Both the position numbers and the translations under genes were made by a program. Positions 38,315 to 53,220 of a DNA stretch of 64,000 nucleotides are shown piece after piece (positions within the stretch are counted from its first letter, which is position 1; each line of letters starts with the position of its first letter). Origin of the DNA: Chamaea fasciata (lineage: Eukaryota; Chordata; Aves; Passeriformes; Sylviidae); the NCBI GenBank assembly GCA_029207755.1, contig JARCOQ010000008.1, forward strand, positions 32,400,521 through 32,464,520, written 5' to 3'. Under the pieces are notes generated by a model. That model saw only the letters and a program-made list of their open reading frames with translations, ran no database searches and was not told the origin of the DNA.

Positions 38315-40306
38315 GTGCTTGTGTTACAGTTCTCAGTTAATTAAAAGAAATCCTAATGTTGTGAGCTCAAGGGTAGAAATGACAAAGACTTTCAAGGACA
38401 GTACTTTGCATAACATGAAGGATATCTCTAGGATTCTTTAACCTGTTGGATACATTAAAATTCAGGAAGAGGACTTTTTGTGCTTTAGAACTCTTAATGA
38501 TAAATGCGAAAAGAGGCCTTTTTAAAATAAAAACAACACTTCTGTAGATACACCTCTGAGACATCAATTCTTTGAAATTTAGAAGGAAAAATATTTTAGA
38601 AACTGTGAACGAATTCTGAGCATTTTTTTTTATTGACAGTCATCTGGCATGACTGACAAAAAAACCCCCTTCTTTTTCTTTGTGTCACTTCCATTTAAGG
38701 CACACTTCTGTAGTGAAGGAAAATGTTGGTATTGGCAGAGATTCAGAATTTTTTCTCACTCCTTAATAGTCATAGCAATTAACTGTGGATAGTAACAGAG
38801 CTTTTTTATTTAAGAAAAAACCCTGTAAATTAGTATTATTTTTGCAATGACATAGTCTTGCATGTAATTCCTATACCGTACAGTAAGCCTCTGTTAAGCT
38901 AATAAATCAAACTTCATGTTCTTGAAATCATTTTCTTTCCCAGCCACAGTATCAGCCTCTCTTTCCAAATTCTGAATGAGAGAATATTAAAAGAAAAGGC
39001 AGAAAACCCCCAAGCGTGAGTCTTGCAGAGTTTTGACACACTTTCTCTGAAGTATAGCCATTTTCATCCTGTCATGCAGCATAAATGTTTTAACAGGCAA
39101 GCACACCTCCCCGCTTTCTAATCTCAATTTAGTGTAAAAGGATTTTTCTCTGGCCTTGCTGTGCTGACAGCTCCCTGAAGTTGTGTATTTGCCTGTGCAC
39201 ACTGGGCTGACCGTGTTCCCCTCGCCCATCCTCTACTCCTCTCCTGTTCCCCCATGGAAACATCAGCGTTTTGTCATTCCCTTCCCTGTCCCCATCCTGC
39301 TCCCGCAGCAGGGTTTGTTCCTGCCTCCCCCAGGGCCACGTGCTGCCCACGGCAGGTTTGCCTGTAGATCGGCTCTGTGAAAAACATCTTTTTGCTTTCT
39401 GCTTTCTTCTTCCCTTTAATCTCAGCGAAGCCTGAACGTGCTCAGATCTCTCCTGGAAACTCTGCTTTGCTGTGTTGACTTACAGGACAAAAAGGAAATG
39501 AGAGTCTCCCTCTTGTTAGCAACACTTCCTGAGGTTTGTTTCTTTGCGTGTCCAGTCCATCCCCTCGCGCTCACCTCTTTTTGCATGGCGTGGTTGCTGG
39601 GCACAGGACAGATCTTTGTCCTCGGTACCAGAGAGACCAAGGTCTCTTAATCCCTGAGTAGGATTTACTGCAGTGTAAATACCAGTCTGGAGAGGTAGGT
39701 CTGGCTTTTAAAACCTTTCCTGCATGGTAGGAGGTGTTCACTCTGTACCTCAGTGGAACCCAGCGCGGGCTAGGAGGGAGCTGTGGTAATTGTCCTTTCT
39801 TTTTTTTAATTTCTTATGTTGTTCTGTGGCCTATACTGTTTTGTCCAGTTTGATGCATTTACGTACATAGACTCTGACTTTCCAGACAGAAAAATACACA
39901 TAAGGGTTGCAACTTGACTTGTGAAAAATATGATCATGGGTGTGGCGCTTTTGTGATTCACAGGAATTGCATTTATACCCTTATATTATTTTGCACATAC
40001 GTGTTACTTGAGCTGTGGTGTGTCCTTGTCGTTTCATTTTATATATTGACTTAAAACCTCTTGACGATTTAGCCCTTAACAATACTGCTAGACAAGCTAG
40101 TTTTTCTCTCCTGCTTTAATTGAAAGCTTAGGTCAAATGGAGATGAATGGATTGTGTGTGTCACTGGAATCTGTAACCAGCCTTACCTTCTTACAAGTTT
40201 AATTAATTTTATTTTCTTTTAATTCTGATTTTGTTGTAAATGGTACATAAGGCAATGTGTTTTATTGAAAACTAGGGGTTGCTACTTTTCTTCTTTGCCT
40301 TAATCC

Positions 40307-40325
40307 TTTTTTTTTTTTTTTTTTT
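40307..40325 (+). repeat. T19 homopolymer
   Basis: An uninterrupted T-run on the sense strand of intron 1. Confidence 0.9.
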
Positions 40326-41107
40326 GGCTTTTGTTTTGCTCTGATTTAGATGGTCCCATTTGTTTGCTTTTCTTGAAAACTTGCACAGCAGGTATTTAAT
40401 TTAATATTCTTTCCAAACCTGAGCTTCCAAAACTTTCTTGTCATATTGCAATAAAAAAAAAAACTTTTGCAAAGGAGAAAGAATAGAAAATGTTAGTGAC
40501 TATGTTTTTATTTAAAATAAATTTAATTCAGTGGATGACTATTTTCTTTTGTTGTTATGCAACACTAAGTTTAAAAATTAATTTTTGTCAAGGTTCTTGA
40601 AGAAAAATTGTTGGATGTCTTGGCCCCTTTCTCTTCTTGAAAGGGAAAAACTCTCTGCTCTTGTTCTTTAAAAACTACTTCCTTGGAATTTGCTGTAGTG
40701 CGGGGAGGTTTTTTGCTAGTGGTTTTGCTGACATTTCTCTAAGTCTTGCTTGCTTGCATTTTTAATCTTCCTGATGTTTATTTGCTTGCAGTGTTCACAG
40801 TGTCACTTCACTTTTGCTCAAAAAACTTCTTAGGCATTTATCTTTCACCCACTGCTAATGTTCGATCTGGGTTATTTGTGGTTCCTGCTTTGTCCTTCAA
40901 ACTCCTTCCTTCTCCCTATCATCTAAAAAGATAGAAATGTTGAATTAAGTGGGGGGGAAATACCAATCTACCTTTTTTAATTTCATCATCCTGCAGTCTG
41001 AAAGATGGTTTTCTTCTGTATTTCTGTAAGACAGATTTTGCAAGAAGTCCTGTATGGGATTTTTTCTTTAATCGCTATATACGCATACACAGTATGTTGT
41101 GTATTGA

Positions 41108-41126
41108 TTTTTTTTTTTTTTTTTTT
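41108..41126 (+). repeat. T19 homopolymer
   Basis: An uninterrupted T-run on the sense strand of intron 1. Confidence 0.9.
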
Positions 41127-44100
41127 GTCCCACTGAATTTATTCTTCTAAGGTGATGAAAGTGTTCTTATTTGACTGTTGAGAGTTGCCTCAGAAATGGC
41201 TGACCTTTAGGGAAAAATGAGTTTTTTTTTCTAATGAAGTTTTGCCTCTCGTGCACTATAGTACTTAAAAACTAAGTAATGAAAACTCTGCCAAGTGCCA
41301 AGTATTTGGTGGGTTATTCTTTTGTTGGATTTGGAGTTGGAAGTTTAGATGGCATATAAGAAAAAGGGATGAGATAGAGCAAGATCAGATATTTAAATCA
41401 TATTTAAGTAAATCTTACCAGATTTGAAAAATCTGATATGCAGCAAAATCCTTCTGTTCTCTAGCAGTGTGTGCTTCTTGGTTTGTGCTTATATAAAAAT
41501 GCAAAAAAGGGTGTTATGCAAGGGAGTGTTTCTTTGCTTGACACCCACTACGCAGCCACCTGTTGAAGCATGGATGATTCCCCGTGCAAGACCTGAAGTG
41601 TGGCTGCTGCTGATGAAGCATGTTTACCAGCCTTCAGGAAGCATATTCTGTTGTTAGCAAAGTGCAATTTGAAAGCCTGATCAAGGGAATGCGTACAAAT
41701 TTTGGAGGGAGTACATGGGCTGGGAGGTGGTGATGTGCTACTAACAGACACTGAGCTGCCAGCTGACTCCTGCAAAAGTCTGCTTAAACACGACTCTGCA
41801 CAAGGGTGGGTTTAAACACATCTCTTTTGGGCATCTTCAGATTTCATAGTGTCAAAAATAGCCTCGTGGCACTCTTGTGCAATATTTGAAGTGGCAACAC
41901 TTGACTCATGTTCTAACCTCGGTGTCAATAAATGTAATTAATTATGCATTGTCAGAGCATTGAGGGGAATTTATTCTCAAAATAAATTTGGAAAAACTAA
42001 TGGAAATCACCAAAGTCTATAAAGGATGTTTAGTTCTGTCTCTTCTGTCACCTGTGGTTAGCTGTGTGGGTATGTGGTATTTCTGATTATCTCTCCTATT
42101 TGACTCCATGTGTGAAATATGTTAAAGAGGGTGGCTGGTTTGGAACACTTGAAAGTATTACTCTGAATTGTCACTGATGACATGGGATGATGTTCACCAA
42201 TTTAATTAAGTAATTAGTGAGACCCTACACCTTGGACTTCTTGAGCTGTAAATGCTTAATATGTAATTTATACCAAATATTCTCGTCATCCTGCACGTAG
42301 ATCTTGAACATGTTCTGGCAATGTCTGTGGTTTTGTTTCCTGTTACTGTCTGTCTCCAGAATCCTCTTACTGCCTGTGAAGCAACATTTACATAGACCCA
42401 TAATGTTTTATGCAAAGATAATGTTACATTTTGTCCCTGAGGACTACTGAAAGCTGTAGAAATTGTTATACATGAATGTATATACATCAAGTGGAACAAG
42501 CCTTGTTTACTAAGACCTGGATCCTTATGGTTTGAAACGATGCAAGTGTTTGGAAGATAAATTACACAGAGAGCTGACCCTATGAGAAGTTAATTTTTTC
42601 TTGAAGTTGATATATTGAGCAATAGTCCTTCTGAACAACTTTCCCGTTATCTTAAATATTTTATTTAAGGAAGGTATTAATATAAAGGGTTCTGTTCACT
42701 GTTTGTGACTTCCTCATAAACTGAAAGCTCCACCTGTTTCTCACTCAAGAAGAAAGTTTTATCAGCTGAAGTGTATCAGGAAATAGCGATAACTTTTGAC
42801 AAGCAAACTGTTTCCTCTATCAGTAGTTAAGTAGTTAGTTTGTGTATGGAAATGTATTAGTTATGCTTTGCCACTTGCACTTGTAGTCGCCTTTGTGTCT
42901 GTTGGCAAATCACTTCCAGTGTTGATTTAGCATTATTTCATGGTCTGTGTTTCCTTGGTCTTGCCTGACCCTGTGTATTCAACCATTCAGTTTGTGTAGC
43001 CCTTGTGTGTCAGGCTGCTCTCTTTAGTACCTTTTCATCTGCCTAACATTCATTTCCTTTACTCTCTTAGACTTGCATTTAGATGTTTTCTTACCTCGTC
43101 TCACTCGGCATTTTTTTTTCTTTTCCCCTTCCTCATCTTTCAGTTTCTTTACCAGCATAAAATACTTTGTGTTTCTTACAGTGATTTCCCCACTCATCAG
43201 ATTTTCAAGCTTACCTATTGTTTTATCTATATCTTTCTTCTCCTATCTGCTATTCTGAGATTTCATCTCAGTCATCAGTGAAATGCTGATGACATTTGCA
43301 AGTTCTTGCTCATAATTAAAAGGAAGAGCTTAGCTCTGCTTTCCTATTGATAATGTTGTTTATCTGTAATCTGTTGTACCTAGAATGCAGGAATACAAAA
43401 TTTCTGCCTCTGATTTTATTCTGTTAGGATTTCCCAATGAAATAAGACCCTTTCAGTCATCCGGTTTTGTCCTTCATGCTTCCAATTCCTCTTGGAATTT
43501 CAGTCAAATTGGTGATGAAATTTCTACAAGCTTTCTGTGAATCAGTAGCTGGCTGAGAAAGCTTCTGCTTCTACAGTAAGGGACAATAAGGAATAAGAAA
43601 AAAGTAGAAGAGGTGGAAAAAAAAATAAAATGCAGAAAACTGAATTGGTATTCATCTTTGCAGTATTTGCATTTTCTTGCAATGGTTAAGGGGGCTGGAA
43701 AAGGGAGAATACCTGGTGTGGGCAGGCTTAGCAGGTTACAGAGCTGCAGGAACTCAAGAAACCCTTTTGGATATAAAAGCTCATTCATGCTTGAGCTGAA
43801 GCATGTTCTTAGTAAATCTGCAGTTGTGTGCTGATCTATAACCAAAATGCACGTAAAGGAAGCGATTGGGGTTTTGTCTATCTTTTTGGCCATTAACATT
43901 ACAAATTGCATTATGTTACTTGAGAGAATAATTACAGGCAATTGATTTATGAGTTTACTTCCTTGGCAATTTTCTTGATGTGTATCTATGACATGAATGA
44001 GTTTGGTAACATGTGCTCAAGCATGAGACATGCTTTTGGAAGTGAACTGATAACCTGCTAATAACACTTTGAGATGTACATATATATGTATAAATACATA

Positions 44101-44131
44101 TACACACAACACACACACACACACACACACA
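44101..44131. repeat. (AC)n microsatellite with TA-rich left flank
   Basis: A CA/AC run at 44101-44131 with one break, preceded by TATATATGTATA-type sequence from about 44077. It accounts for the threonine/histidine-rich and cysteine/valine-rich open frames that cross it. Confidence 0.9.
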
Positions 44132-47100
44132 TAATGGAGTACTGTTGGAGACCACAAACTGAGTTGCTCTGTAATGAAAATATTCCAGGAATGCAAGTGA
44201 TGTCGTTGAACCTCTTGTGTTTATTCTTTAAAACCAGATTAGATACAATACACAGCACCTCCTCCCAGTAGTGACACCCACACCTCTGAGCTGAAATGCT
44301 CTTGGTGTGAATGTCATGTCCTCAAAACCTGTTGGGTTCTTTTGCAGATGTGCTCCTGTTCTGCTCTGGTATTTGCACACATAAATAGAGATTTCAACAC
44401 CTAAGTCATGATTTTATGTCTATTAAAGACGGACCTCAGGCTTTATTTTCTTACTTACTTAAGGACAGCTTTCTTATTTGAGTTTACCTAGAACCTTGAA
44501 GAAGGAAGAGGTAGCTCATGACTACTCAAGCATTCAATATTGTAAATAATTAAGTTTTCCAAGATGTTAATGTACATTTACTTTGAAACTGCATTGCAGG
44601 GGCAATAAAGGTTTGCTTTCAGCACTGAAAATGAAGCTACTTTTCCTACCAAACCTTGAATGGGAGTATTGATAATAGCTTCAACAAAGCATGCTTTGGA
44701 AAGGAGGCCTTTCTAGTAATTAGGATTATTTATAAAAAGCACTGAGGCATTAAAGAAAGTTCATTACCCAAACCATTACTGCACTGTGGACCAGAACCAG
44801 CAGATGAAATAGCTTTTTCGAGTGGTAACTTATCACTGCCTAGAGAACCTGAAAACCTGGAAGTGAGAGAGGCTAAGAAAAGGAATTATTGTTAATGATG
44901 GGGTATAAGCAATGAAGAGAGCTTAGGGGGTTCTGTGTGCATCCTTCAGTACTGTGTTGTGCAGAACATCAGATCAGAAACATGTGCTGCTTGCTAGGAG
45001 GTTTTCACATTATTTTTTATCGTGGTGGTGGGGTTGTGTGTTGTCCTGCCTCTCCCTGCACAGCAGTAGTCCAGAGAGAAACCACAAAGTCCTATTACTA
45101 ATTCATTCTCCTTATGCTGCCTGTGCCGGCTGTTTTGTACACGTCATTTCTTTCTTTTTTTTTCCCCCATTTAGCTTTGTAAGAGCTACAGCTGAAACAG
45201 AGCTATTCCTCAGAGTTTGCCAGTACAAGTTGTTCTACAGCTGTCTAGGGATGCTGAAAGAGGGGAGGCTGTTTTCCACCTACTCAGAAGAGTTCAGAAG
45301 TTGTGCCCTGCGATAAACTAAGTACAGCTCGTTCGTTTGCAGAGGAAGCCAGTGTCATTTGTTAGATCCTGCAGATGATTGGAAAGATGATGCTGTCCCA
45401 GCAGTGAAGTGGTTACAGGCAGTGACAGGATAGAATGTGCTTATGCTTGCCCTCACCAGACTCTCCTTTGAAAATACTGTTGGGGTCATGGCCACATCAT
45501 TCAGAGTTTGTCTTATTTTCTCACAAAGTTCTAAAATTCTTAACAGCATTATGAGAATCATGTGCAGAGGTTTTTTGGGGGTTTTTTTGAGTGAAGGCTC
45601 ATGTTATTACTGTTTTCTTATGGCTGAATGGATCAGAACTGTGTAGACAGTGAAACTTTTGTCTAATGTTTCCTCTAACATTGCTTTCAAGCCCTTTGCT
45701 GTCAGGTTCTGTCTTCTGTGACTGTAAGTTTCTAACAGGGCTTCATTGCACACGTACAGAACTTCACGTGTGTCCCTTTAAATATTTTGGCATTTCTGTG
45801 TGACAAATTGTTGCTCCTTACAAAGAGAAATAAGAAACACTGGCAGTTTTCATTCTTTCACTTCATTTCATGCTCCTCTAATCTTTGGTGGTATCAGCTG
45901 TTGAAAAATACCGGTGTTAAGCAACAGGATATATGCAGGAAAGAGGTTAAAATATTTTGCTGCCCTACTAACTTTTGAGTTAGATTAAAAATTACAATTT
46001 AATCCTTTCAATAATAAAGAAAAGGTCTTAAATGCAGAGTGATGGAATAATCAGCAGCACTGTTGCTTCCAAACAGGTGACAGTGTTGAAATTTTAATTC
46101 CATTAAATTTTGTTCTCTGGAGATGCAGCTTGTACTTTCAGCCATTTGTCTAGCCACATAAGCTGGAATGTGTTCAACATGCTTGCCAAGAACAAATCCA
46201 TTGGAAGAAATGTTATACTTTGACCCAAGTTCAAGAAATTCTAAAGCAACAAAAGATAAATATTTCTGAAGACTTATTTAATGTTCAGCTTAGCTGTTTA
46301 CTTTTTTTGTCCTCCCTGTGATCTGATGTGCACTTGCTTAATAGCATGTACATAAAAATTTTCTATATATTTTTATCTGCTTTCCTCTATTTTAATGACT
46401 CTGCTGTCTTTTCCCTTGGTCCTTTGCAAAGAGTTTATGTGTAGAATCCTGTAGCAACAATTAATTTAAACCCAGTTTAATGAGAATTTATTTTTGTTTT
46501 GATTATCTACAATTCCCAGCAAATGGTAGAAAATTCAAGTTAACTTTTTTACACAGATTCTTTGTTTTCTATTTTTGAAAAACTTCTTCAGTAAGGTGTA
46601 GAGTGAGTATTTTGAACATGGACATGTTTGGATCTTTCCTTAGAACTTATATTTATTTTTGGCTGTCTGTCTGGGGTCCAGCACAATTGCTGAAGCCCAC
46701 ATTCTAGTGTGTTGACCATGGATTTGACGGGATGATAGCTGGGCATCCACATTGATGGGAGCTTTCTTGCTGAATACAAAGAAGGTTTTGACTTTCTTCT
46801 GGGAGTTGGACAGAGCTCCTGTTGAGAGCTGCTTGTTTTTCCTCTTGGACAGACCACAAGATGTGATGTAACAGGCTGACTTGTGGTTAATAGCCGTGCG
46901 TGAGATTGGAGCCTGGAGTATCAGCCTGATGCAAGAAATGAGCTAATGGATCCAATCTCTATATAATAAACTTAGTTGTTCTTGGAGTGCCTCATAATTT
47001 GGTTGCTTTGATTATAAGCTGAAGTTAATTTTATTATTCATTAAAGATAAGTAAAAAATTTCTGGATAAGTTCATAGCAATGCTTGCAGCTCTTGCTGCC

Positions 47101-50100
47101 ACAGACACCCTGTGCCCTAAGGAAATGGGAGAGCATTACCAGAGCACGGGATTGCTGTGTAGGAACTGGGGATGGTTTGCCCATGACAATGGAGATCATC
47201 CAGGTGATCTGAAAAGGGCAAGGCCCTGCTTCTCTGCAGGTGCCATGATTTCACCCTTCAGAGGACAAATGTCAAATGTAAAATTGAGAATGACAGAGGA
47301 GGATGTTATATATTAGCCTTTCACCGAGGGGAGTTGCAAGGAGGCGAAGAGAAACAAATATTTACTTTATTCACACTAGAAATATGATAAAACTTATTGG
47401 CCATGAGTCCTATTTTTAAAATTCATTAAAATTAATGAAGTAGCTTGAAGGTTTGTTTGTGCAGTGGGCTTCAGGGACTCTTGAAGCCATGAAAGCATGT
47501 CTCGTGGGTACGTTTTTCACTGGTTTTAGGGATTTTGTAGATGTTGACTGGGGCTCTCAGGCTCTGTAAGTTACTTTCTTGCAGAAAAAAAACCTAACCA
47601 AAACCCAGAAAAAACCAAAAACTATTTCTTAATCTCTTGGTCAGCATGCTGACGTTCCAAAATGTTCTTTTCAGCCAGAAAATGCTATTTTGGGCATGTG
47701 GTTTTAACACAGCAGCAAGACGAAGGTTATTAATATTCCCTGTCCTTTGACTGTAAGTGGCTGTAAAAATGTACACTTCTCTTGCCTGTTCAAGGTCAGG
47801 GACATTTCTGATTTTCTGAAGTTTATTGAAGTCCTGTTCCTAATCCTAACATTCATTCAGTTTATTGAAAGAAGACCAGGTTGTTTTGGGATTATGCTCT
47901 TAAATGCATTGCCTGTAGTGTTTCTAATCAGTGAACAGTGTATGTACCGTAAGGATTTCAATACATTTTTCCTTATGGATTTTCCTCTAATCCTTTTTCC
48001 CCTTATCTGTTGTGTTCTTTCCTTTTCTACTCTTTCCTCCCTGAAATATCACAGTAGGCAAACAGCATGAAAGGGAGAACATCAGATGGTTTAATTTCTG
48101 TAGGGCTGAACTACAGCAAGTGATGTGTTAGGTAGAAAATCTGAAACACTTTAGAGTGCTCTGTGAAAACACAGACCTGCATGGGGGAATTAAGGTGGGA
48201 TGCCACCCAAATTGTTTCTAAGTGGGGGAATTTATTTTTGAAAGTGAAGGCAAGCTGCTTGCTCAAGATGAAAATTTACTTGTTTTTATGGCACCTTATC
48301 AGAGACTGCTTTCCCTTCCTTCAACTTTCATCCCACCACCTCCTGCCAATTTGTACTACATGCACATGCACAAAAGCAAACATGCCTCCCCAACCTAAAA
48401 AAACCCCAAACCTGCAGTATTTATACTCTTACTCTCCCTCAGTCCATCTGTCCTGCTGCTTCTGTTGTGACCCAGTGTTGTTTTGCTTTTCTCACTTCAT
48501 GGGATTACATCCCAAATTGCCACTTCAGGCACAGTACATGGTGCCACATCAGCTGTAGAGGGGTGGTGAGCGAGAAGACACAGTGACATCTGTCAGCTAC
48601 AAGAAGAGAATGGGTTGGCAGAAACATTGCTGAAAATAAAATTGAGCAGCAGAAGGAACAGCAAAACTAAGACTCCATAATACAGTTAAGGGAAATGGTT
48701 TTGTGCATTTATTTTCTATATTAAGGAATGTAAATTATAAAATGTGTAGTTAGCAAAAATGTGCATAAATCTGTTATAGTCGCATGATTTTTTTCAGCTA
48801 CCTTTTCTTCCTGAGGAGCCTGTGAGGTGTGTAGGGAATATGCACAGCTTCAACCAGTTGGAAATCCTCACCTAGACGTAGGACTTGCAGATCTCAGCTA
48901 GTATTATCAGCTTTGCTAGCATCCTTCTGCTTCTTCAAGGATGTTCTATCAGCTTTTCCATCAGACTTCTGCCCTTTATTGGACTGACCACAACTGAATG
49001 AAGAAAGTTTATTTTAATATTAACAAAAATGTTTTGAGATGGCTTCAAAGTTATGACTTGGGCTATTGAAATGAATGTTCTTCTTTTGTTTCTGTAACCC
49101 ACTCGGGCAGGATACAGCCCTTGGCACCCTGGGCAGGTGTGGATTCAGGCTTTGGTTGTCCGGCTGTCTGACCTCTGCTTTATGCATTTGACATGGTCAG
49201 TGGCTGAACAGCAGCTAAACAGCTTCTGAACACTCAGTGTAAGTGAGGCCCCTAAGTTTGTTCAGAGGTGTGGATGCTTTAATGTTAATGGAGTGTATTT
49301 CCTAAGTGCATTAGTTAATTAATTGCAGTGTCAGTACTGGAGTCAAAATGTGTGTGGTACAAAGACGCTTGACAATGGTATGAGCACACATCGTGTCTAA
49401 ATGCAAGTAATCTTATCAGAAATCAGGCTTCTTTTTCTCTTCTCTGATCCTTTCTTATCTTCTACCAACACAGCATGTGACTGTTCTTTGATTTCACTTG
49501 CCTGCATTAAGTAGGAGGCCGTAACTTATCCTTGTTAATGCTGTGGTTTGAAAGAGGGAAAGGTGGATTGAGCCTCCGAAAGGACTGAGGGAAGCCAACA
49601 TCTCACAGTCACAGCACGGATTGCACTGTTTGAGAACACAGACTGGCCAGCGGGGGTGGGACATCTGCTGGGATATTCCCACAGGAATAAACAACTGCAA
49701 TACCAGGAAATCCATTCATTTGCATTTGGTTGGGGTATAGTGCACATCTGTTTAGGCAATACAGCTGCAGTAGGAGACTGTGGTTAACATCAGCCTGGAA
49801 TTCTAGTTTATGTATGCTGGAAGTTTGTTTGGCTTAAACTCTTAAAACGTAGCACTCCCAGTCTGGGCTCATTACTCCTAGAAAAGAGGTTTTAGAGGAT
49901 TGCCTGTTCCTTTTAGGACTTATTGCATCAGTTTCTGCATGAAGCCTGACTCCTGGCATCCCCTAGCAGAGGAGGTCTGGGATAAGGGCAGGTGTTTTCA
50001 CTCACCCTTTGTTTGCTGGCTGTGGCTCTGGTGTGCTGGCAGCCCACTGGCTTCACACTTGAATTATTGTCAGCTTTTAGATTAGCACGCCCTTGGTAAC

Positions 50101-51188
50101 GGTAGAGGAGGTTCATATCTTGGTGTTTGTCCTTGGCTGGTCTGTAACAACTTGTTCTGCAGAATCAAACAGTAGCAAACAGAAGGGCAGCTTGCCCTCT
50201 TCAGGAAACAATCTGGAAAAGAGGTCGGTATTTTCATTAGGACCCCGATGTGAGGGGTTGAAGAGCATCTCTTGGAGGGAGCTGGTTGTGATGCAATAAC
50301 GACTGTGCAGTCAGGCAGGTCTGAGGCTGCATCTGAATACACATTGTTAGTGTCTGCATGGATACATGTGAGAGGGGAATGAGAGATTGCTGTGACTGAA
50401 GTTTTAGAGGGCTGATGAAACAAAGCAATTTAAAACAAGCTTTAAACTTTGTAACAGAACTTGGGTAGACTGACATCCATTGATAATACACGTTACTAAA
50501 GGTTGGGTTTTACTCATTCCTACTCATCACCACTGCATAGTCAAAGCAATTTGTCTGGAAAAGTTTTGTTGTGAATGGTGAGCAGAGGCTGGTGCCGTGG
50601 ATTTAGCACTGATGGTGCTGTCCTTGTCACGGGTGCCTTTACGTGTTGCTAAAACATACCATGCCTCCTTTTCAGCTTTTGCTGCTGTTAAAAGCAAAGC
50701 AGTTTTTTTTCCAAAATTCAAGGTTGCGTCTCATCATTGACTAGTAATTGACCATCACTGAGTAACTCACAATTTTGGGGCCTCTCCTTTCAACCTGTGC
50801 CTGTGTTTTCCAGCCTGTGGTTCTTATATCTAAGCTGTTTGCTGTAACAAGAGGCACCTGGTACCCAGCTCTAGCTCATACAGTCATTCCTAGAATAATT
50901 TCTTAAGCATAAGAAGCCAGAATCTACACATGTGGCATTGGAATACAGGCCTTTTCCTAGCAGTGGCAATACTATTTTTACTGAGCCACATGGTACAAAA
51001 ATACATATACGCTGTTTACTAGTCAGGATGTGTAAGGTTACTTATGTTTGAGTTTATAACAAATTAATAATTAAATACCACTTAAGCTGCTGTTTTTATG
51101 GGTGTAAAAGCTTCTGCTTTGGCTACAGACAATTAAGGTTTTAGAACTGCGTGGCTACGGAGGAATGGTGCATTCAACTGATGAAGAG

Positions 51189-51228
51189 TTTAATCCCGAG
51201 TATCCTGATTTAATCCTGAGTATCCTGA
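51189..51228 (+). repeat. 20-bp tandem duplication
   Basis: TTTAATCCCGAGTATCCTGA (51189-51208) is followed immediately by a copy with one C-to-T change (51209-51228). The second copy lost a CpG, which fits ordinary deamination after duplication. Confidence 0.9.
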
Positions 51229-53204
51229 GGATAGTGGTGTTCCAAGCTTACCCTAAGTACCATTTCTAATATAGGTACAGATTGGACAGAGAATATCAAG
51301 CTGTGTATATGTACATACTTATAAAGAGACTTTGCTTAATCTCTTGTAGATGATTAATTCTCCTTCTTAAAAAGCAAAGAGGAATATGTGGATATGTGTC
51401 GCCAGAATCTGTTCACATGAAGATGAACTGTTTGTACTCTGTTTTAAGCATTAAATAATAATATTAATAATAAAAAAGTAAAATCTTAAAGTGCTGAGAA
51501 ATGTGTGGTTTTTTACCCCTGATGAACAGATCACTTTAATTAGGGTACTTCTCTGAGATGATTGTTTATAGTGTGAGGTTTCTTTTGTAGCGATGACATC
51601 AGCATGGTAATGTTATCCTCTCTAACTGCAGAATTGACCAGCTGTTGAAGAGGAGTTCATTAAATACAGAACAGAAAAAATGTGTTTCTAATGAAGCTAT
51701 ATAATTTTACTTTTAGTATTTTAATATTCTCATGCCTGTGTAAATGGGTGTAAGGTTAGTCCTTTTTCAAAGAAATATGTGAATCATTTTTGTTCAGGGT
51801 AGGGGCAGTTGAGTTGTAAATTGTGGTATGTTTTTCACAGAAGCTGTAACCTGTCTGTTTAAAAACAACTCCAAAACCCCAAACACCTGCCTACTACCCC
51901 ACAGAATGTTGTTTCAGTTGTGGTGGGATTTTGGCTGGTTAGAGTTGAATTTGAGAAAGAAGTAACAAAGATGCTGTTTATTTTATTAGAGGTGTTCTTG
52001 CCTCATGTATCCTTTCACTTCCATCCTGTTTTTCACACTTGGTGTTTAGTTTTTGTACATTAACTGCTCTAAGTCAGGAGGAATTATCTTCCTAACCATT
52101 TCACAAACAAACTCACAAATATAACATCCAGTTTCCAGAGGGTGCTGGAATTATTTCAAGAGATGTCTTAGAGTGGGACCAAAGTTTGAAAAAGGGGTGG
52201 AGAGTGGGTGCAAAAAAGGCTCCTGTCATTCTTTAGAGGCACAAACAAATATGGGCGTCCATATCCTCTTCAGATATGTGCCTTTGGAGACTAGACTAGG
52301 AAAAAGCCTAGTAAAAAGTAATTAACGGGATTACCTCCTTTGGAACATTGATAAGATGTGCAGGAGAATAAGGGAAGTGCACTACCAACTGAAGTTTTAG
52401 GATGTCTTACTTGGTATGGGCAGAGATAACTTGTCAATCAAAATCCATCAGTGATTATAGTAGACAAATGTGTGTTTATTGCTACAGCTCTTGCTTAGTC
52501 CAGTCATTAATTTCCTGTCAAAACAGAAATACACCGAGACATTTCTGTGCTGCTGTCTTTATGCATTCCACATCACCCCTTGATATTTTCTGTCCACTGT
52601 CCACTTAGGTACCAAATAATGATGCATTATAGGTATGTGGTGATCATTAACTGAGGAATAGTTGTGTTGCAGTCCTTGACAGCTGTCAAATCTGGGATTA
52701 AATATATCCCAAAGTCACAGCAGCTGCCCCTGGAGGCTCAGGGAAGCACAGGGATTCTGCTGTGCACTTTATAAACCTCCGTGGCCACCAGCAGGGCTAT
52801 AAAGTTAATTAGTTAAGTACATGTTGTTGGGCACTCATCAAGTTGCTGGCCACTGGAGTTGCTTGAGGAAAAATAGGGCTTGTTGGTGATGTTTTGGGTT
52901 TGGGATTTTCAGCTTGTTTGTTGTAATAGTGGGGGCCATTCTTCCATCTGTCCATGAATTTTAGTCCTTTCTTATGGCAAAAGTTCAATATTTGCTGTTT
53001 ACTTCCGTAGAGTTTTTAAGTGGATTTATTTTTCTGCTGATAAATAGAACTGAAAAGTCAACACCTCTTTAAGGAGATCATTCTCACAGTTCAGTGTCAT
53101 TACGCTGTTTCTTATACCATCTTTCTGGTTTAGAACTTTAAAAAGAAGACTGTGAAATGCTTGCATTTTTAATGGCTGTTTTTAATGTTAATCATGTTCA
53201 GAGG

Positions 53205-53220
53205 TTTTTTTTTTTTTTTT
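53205..53220 (+). repeat. T16 homopolymer
   Basis: An uninterrupted T-run on the sense strand of intron 1. Confidence 0.9.

Noticed and set aside
43504..43941. 145-codon minus-strand open frame within intron 1
   Set aside because: Composition follows the T/A-rich intron. There is no recognised domain and no promoter or splice context. It is probably a chance frame.
46640..46942. 100-codon open minus-strand frame ending in TAA, lysine/glutamine-rich, with some protein-like look
   Set aside because: It has no start codon near its left end, no recognised family and no clear exon framing. Runs of this length are expected by chance in 64 kb on six frames.
48163..48558. 131-codon + strand open frame within intron 1
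   Set aside because: Low-complexity cysteine/serine/proline-rich translation of pyrimidine-rich intron, with no family match and no exon signals.
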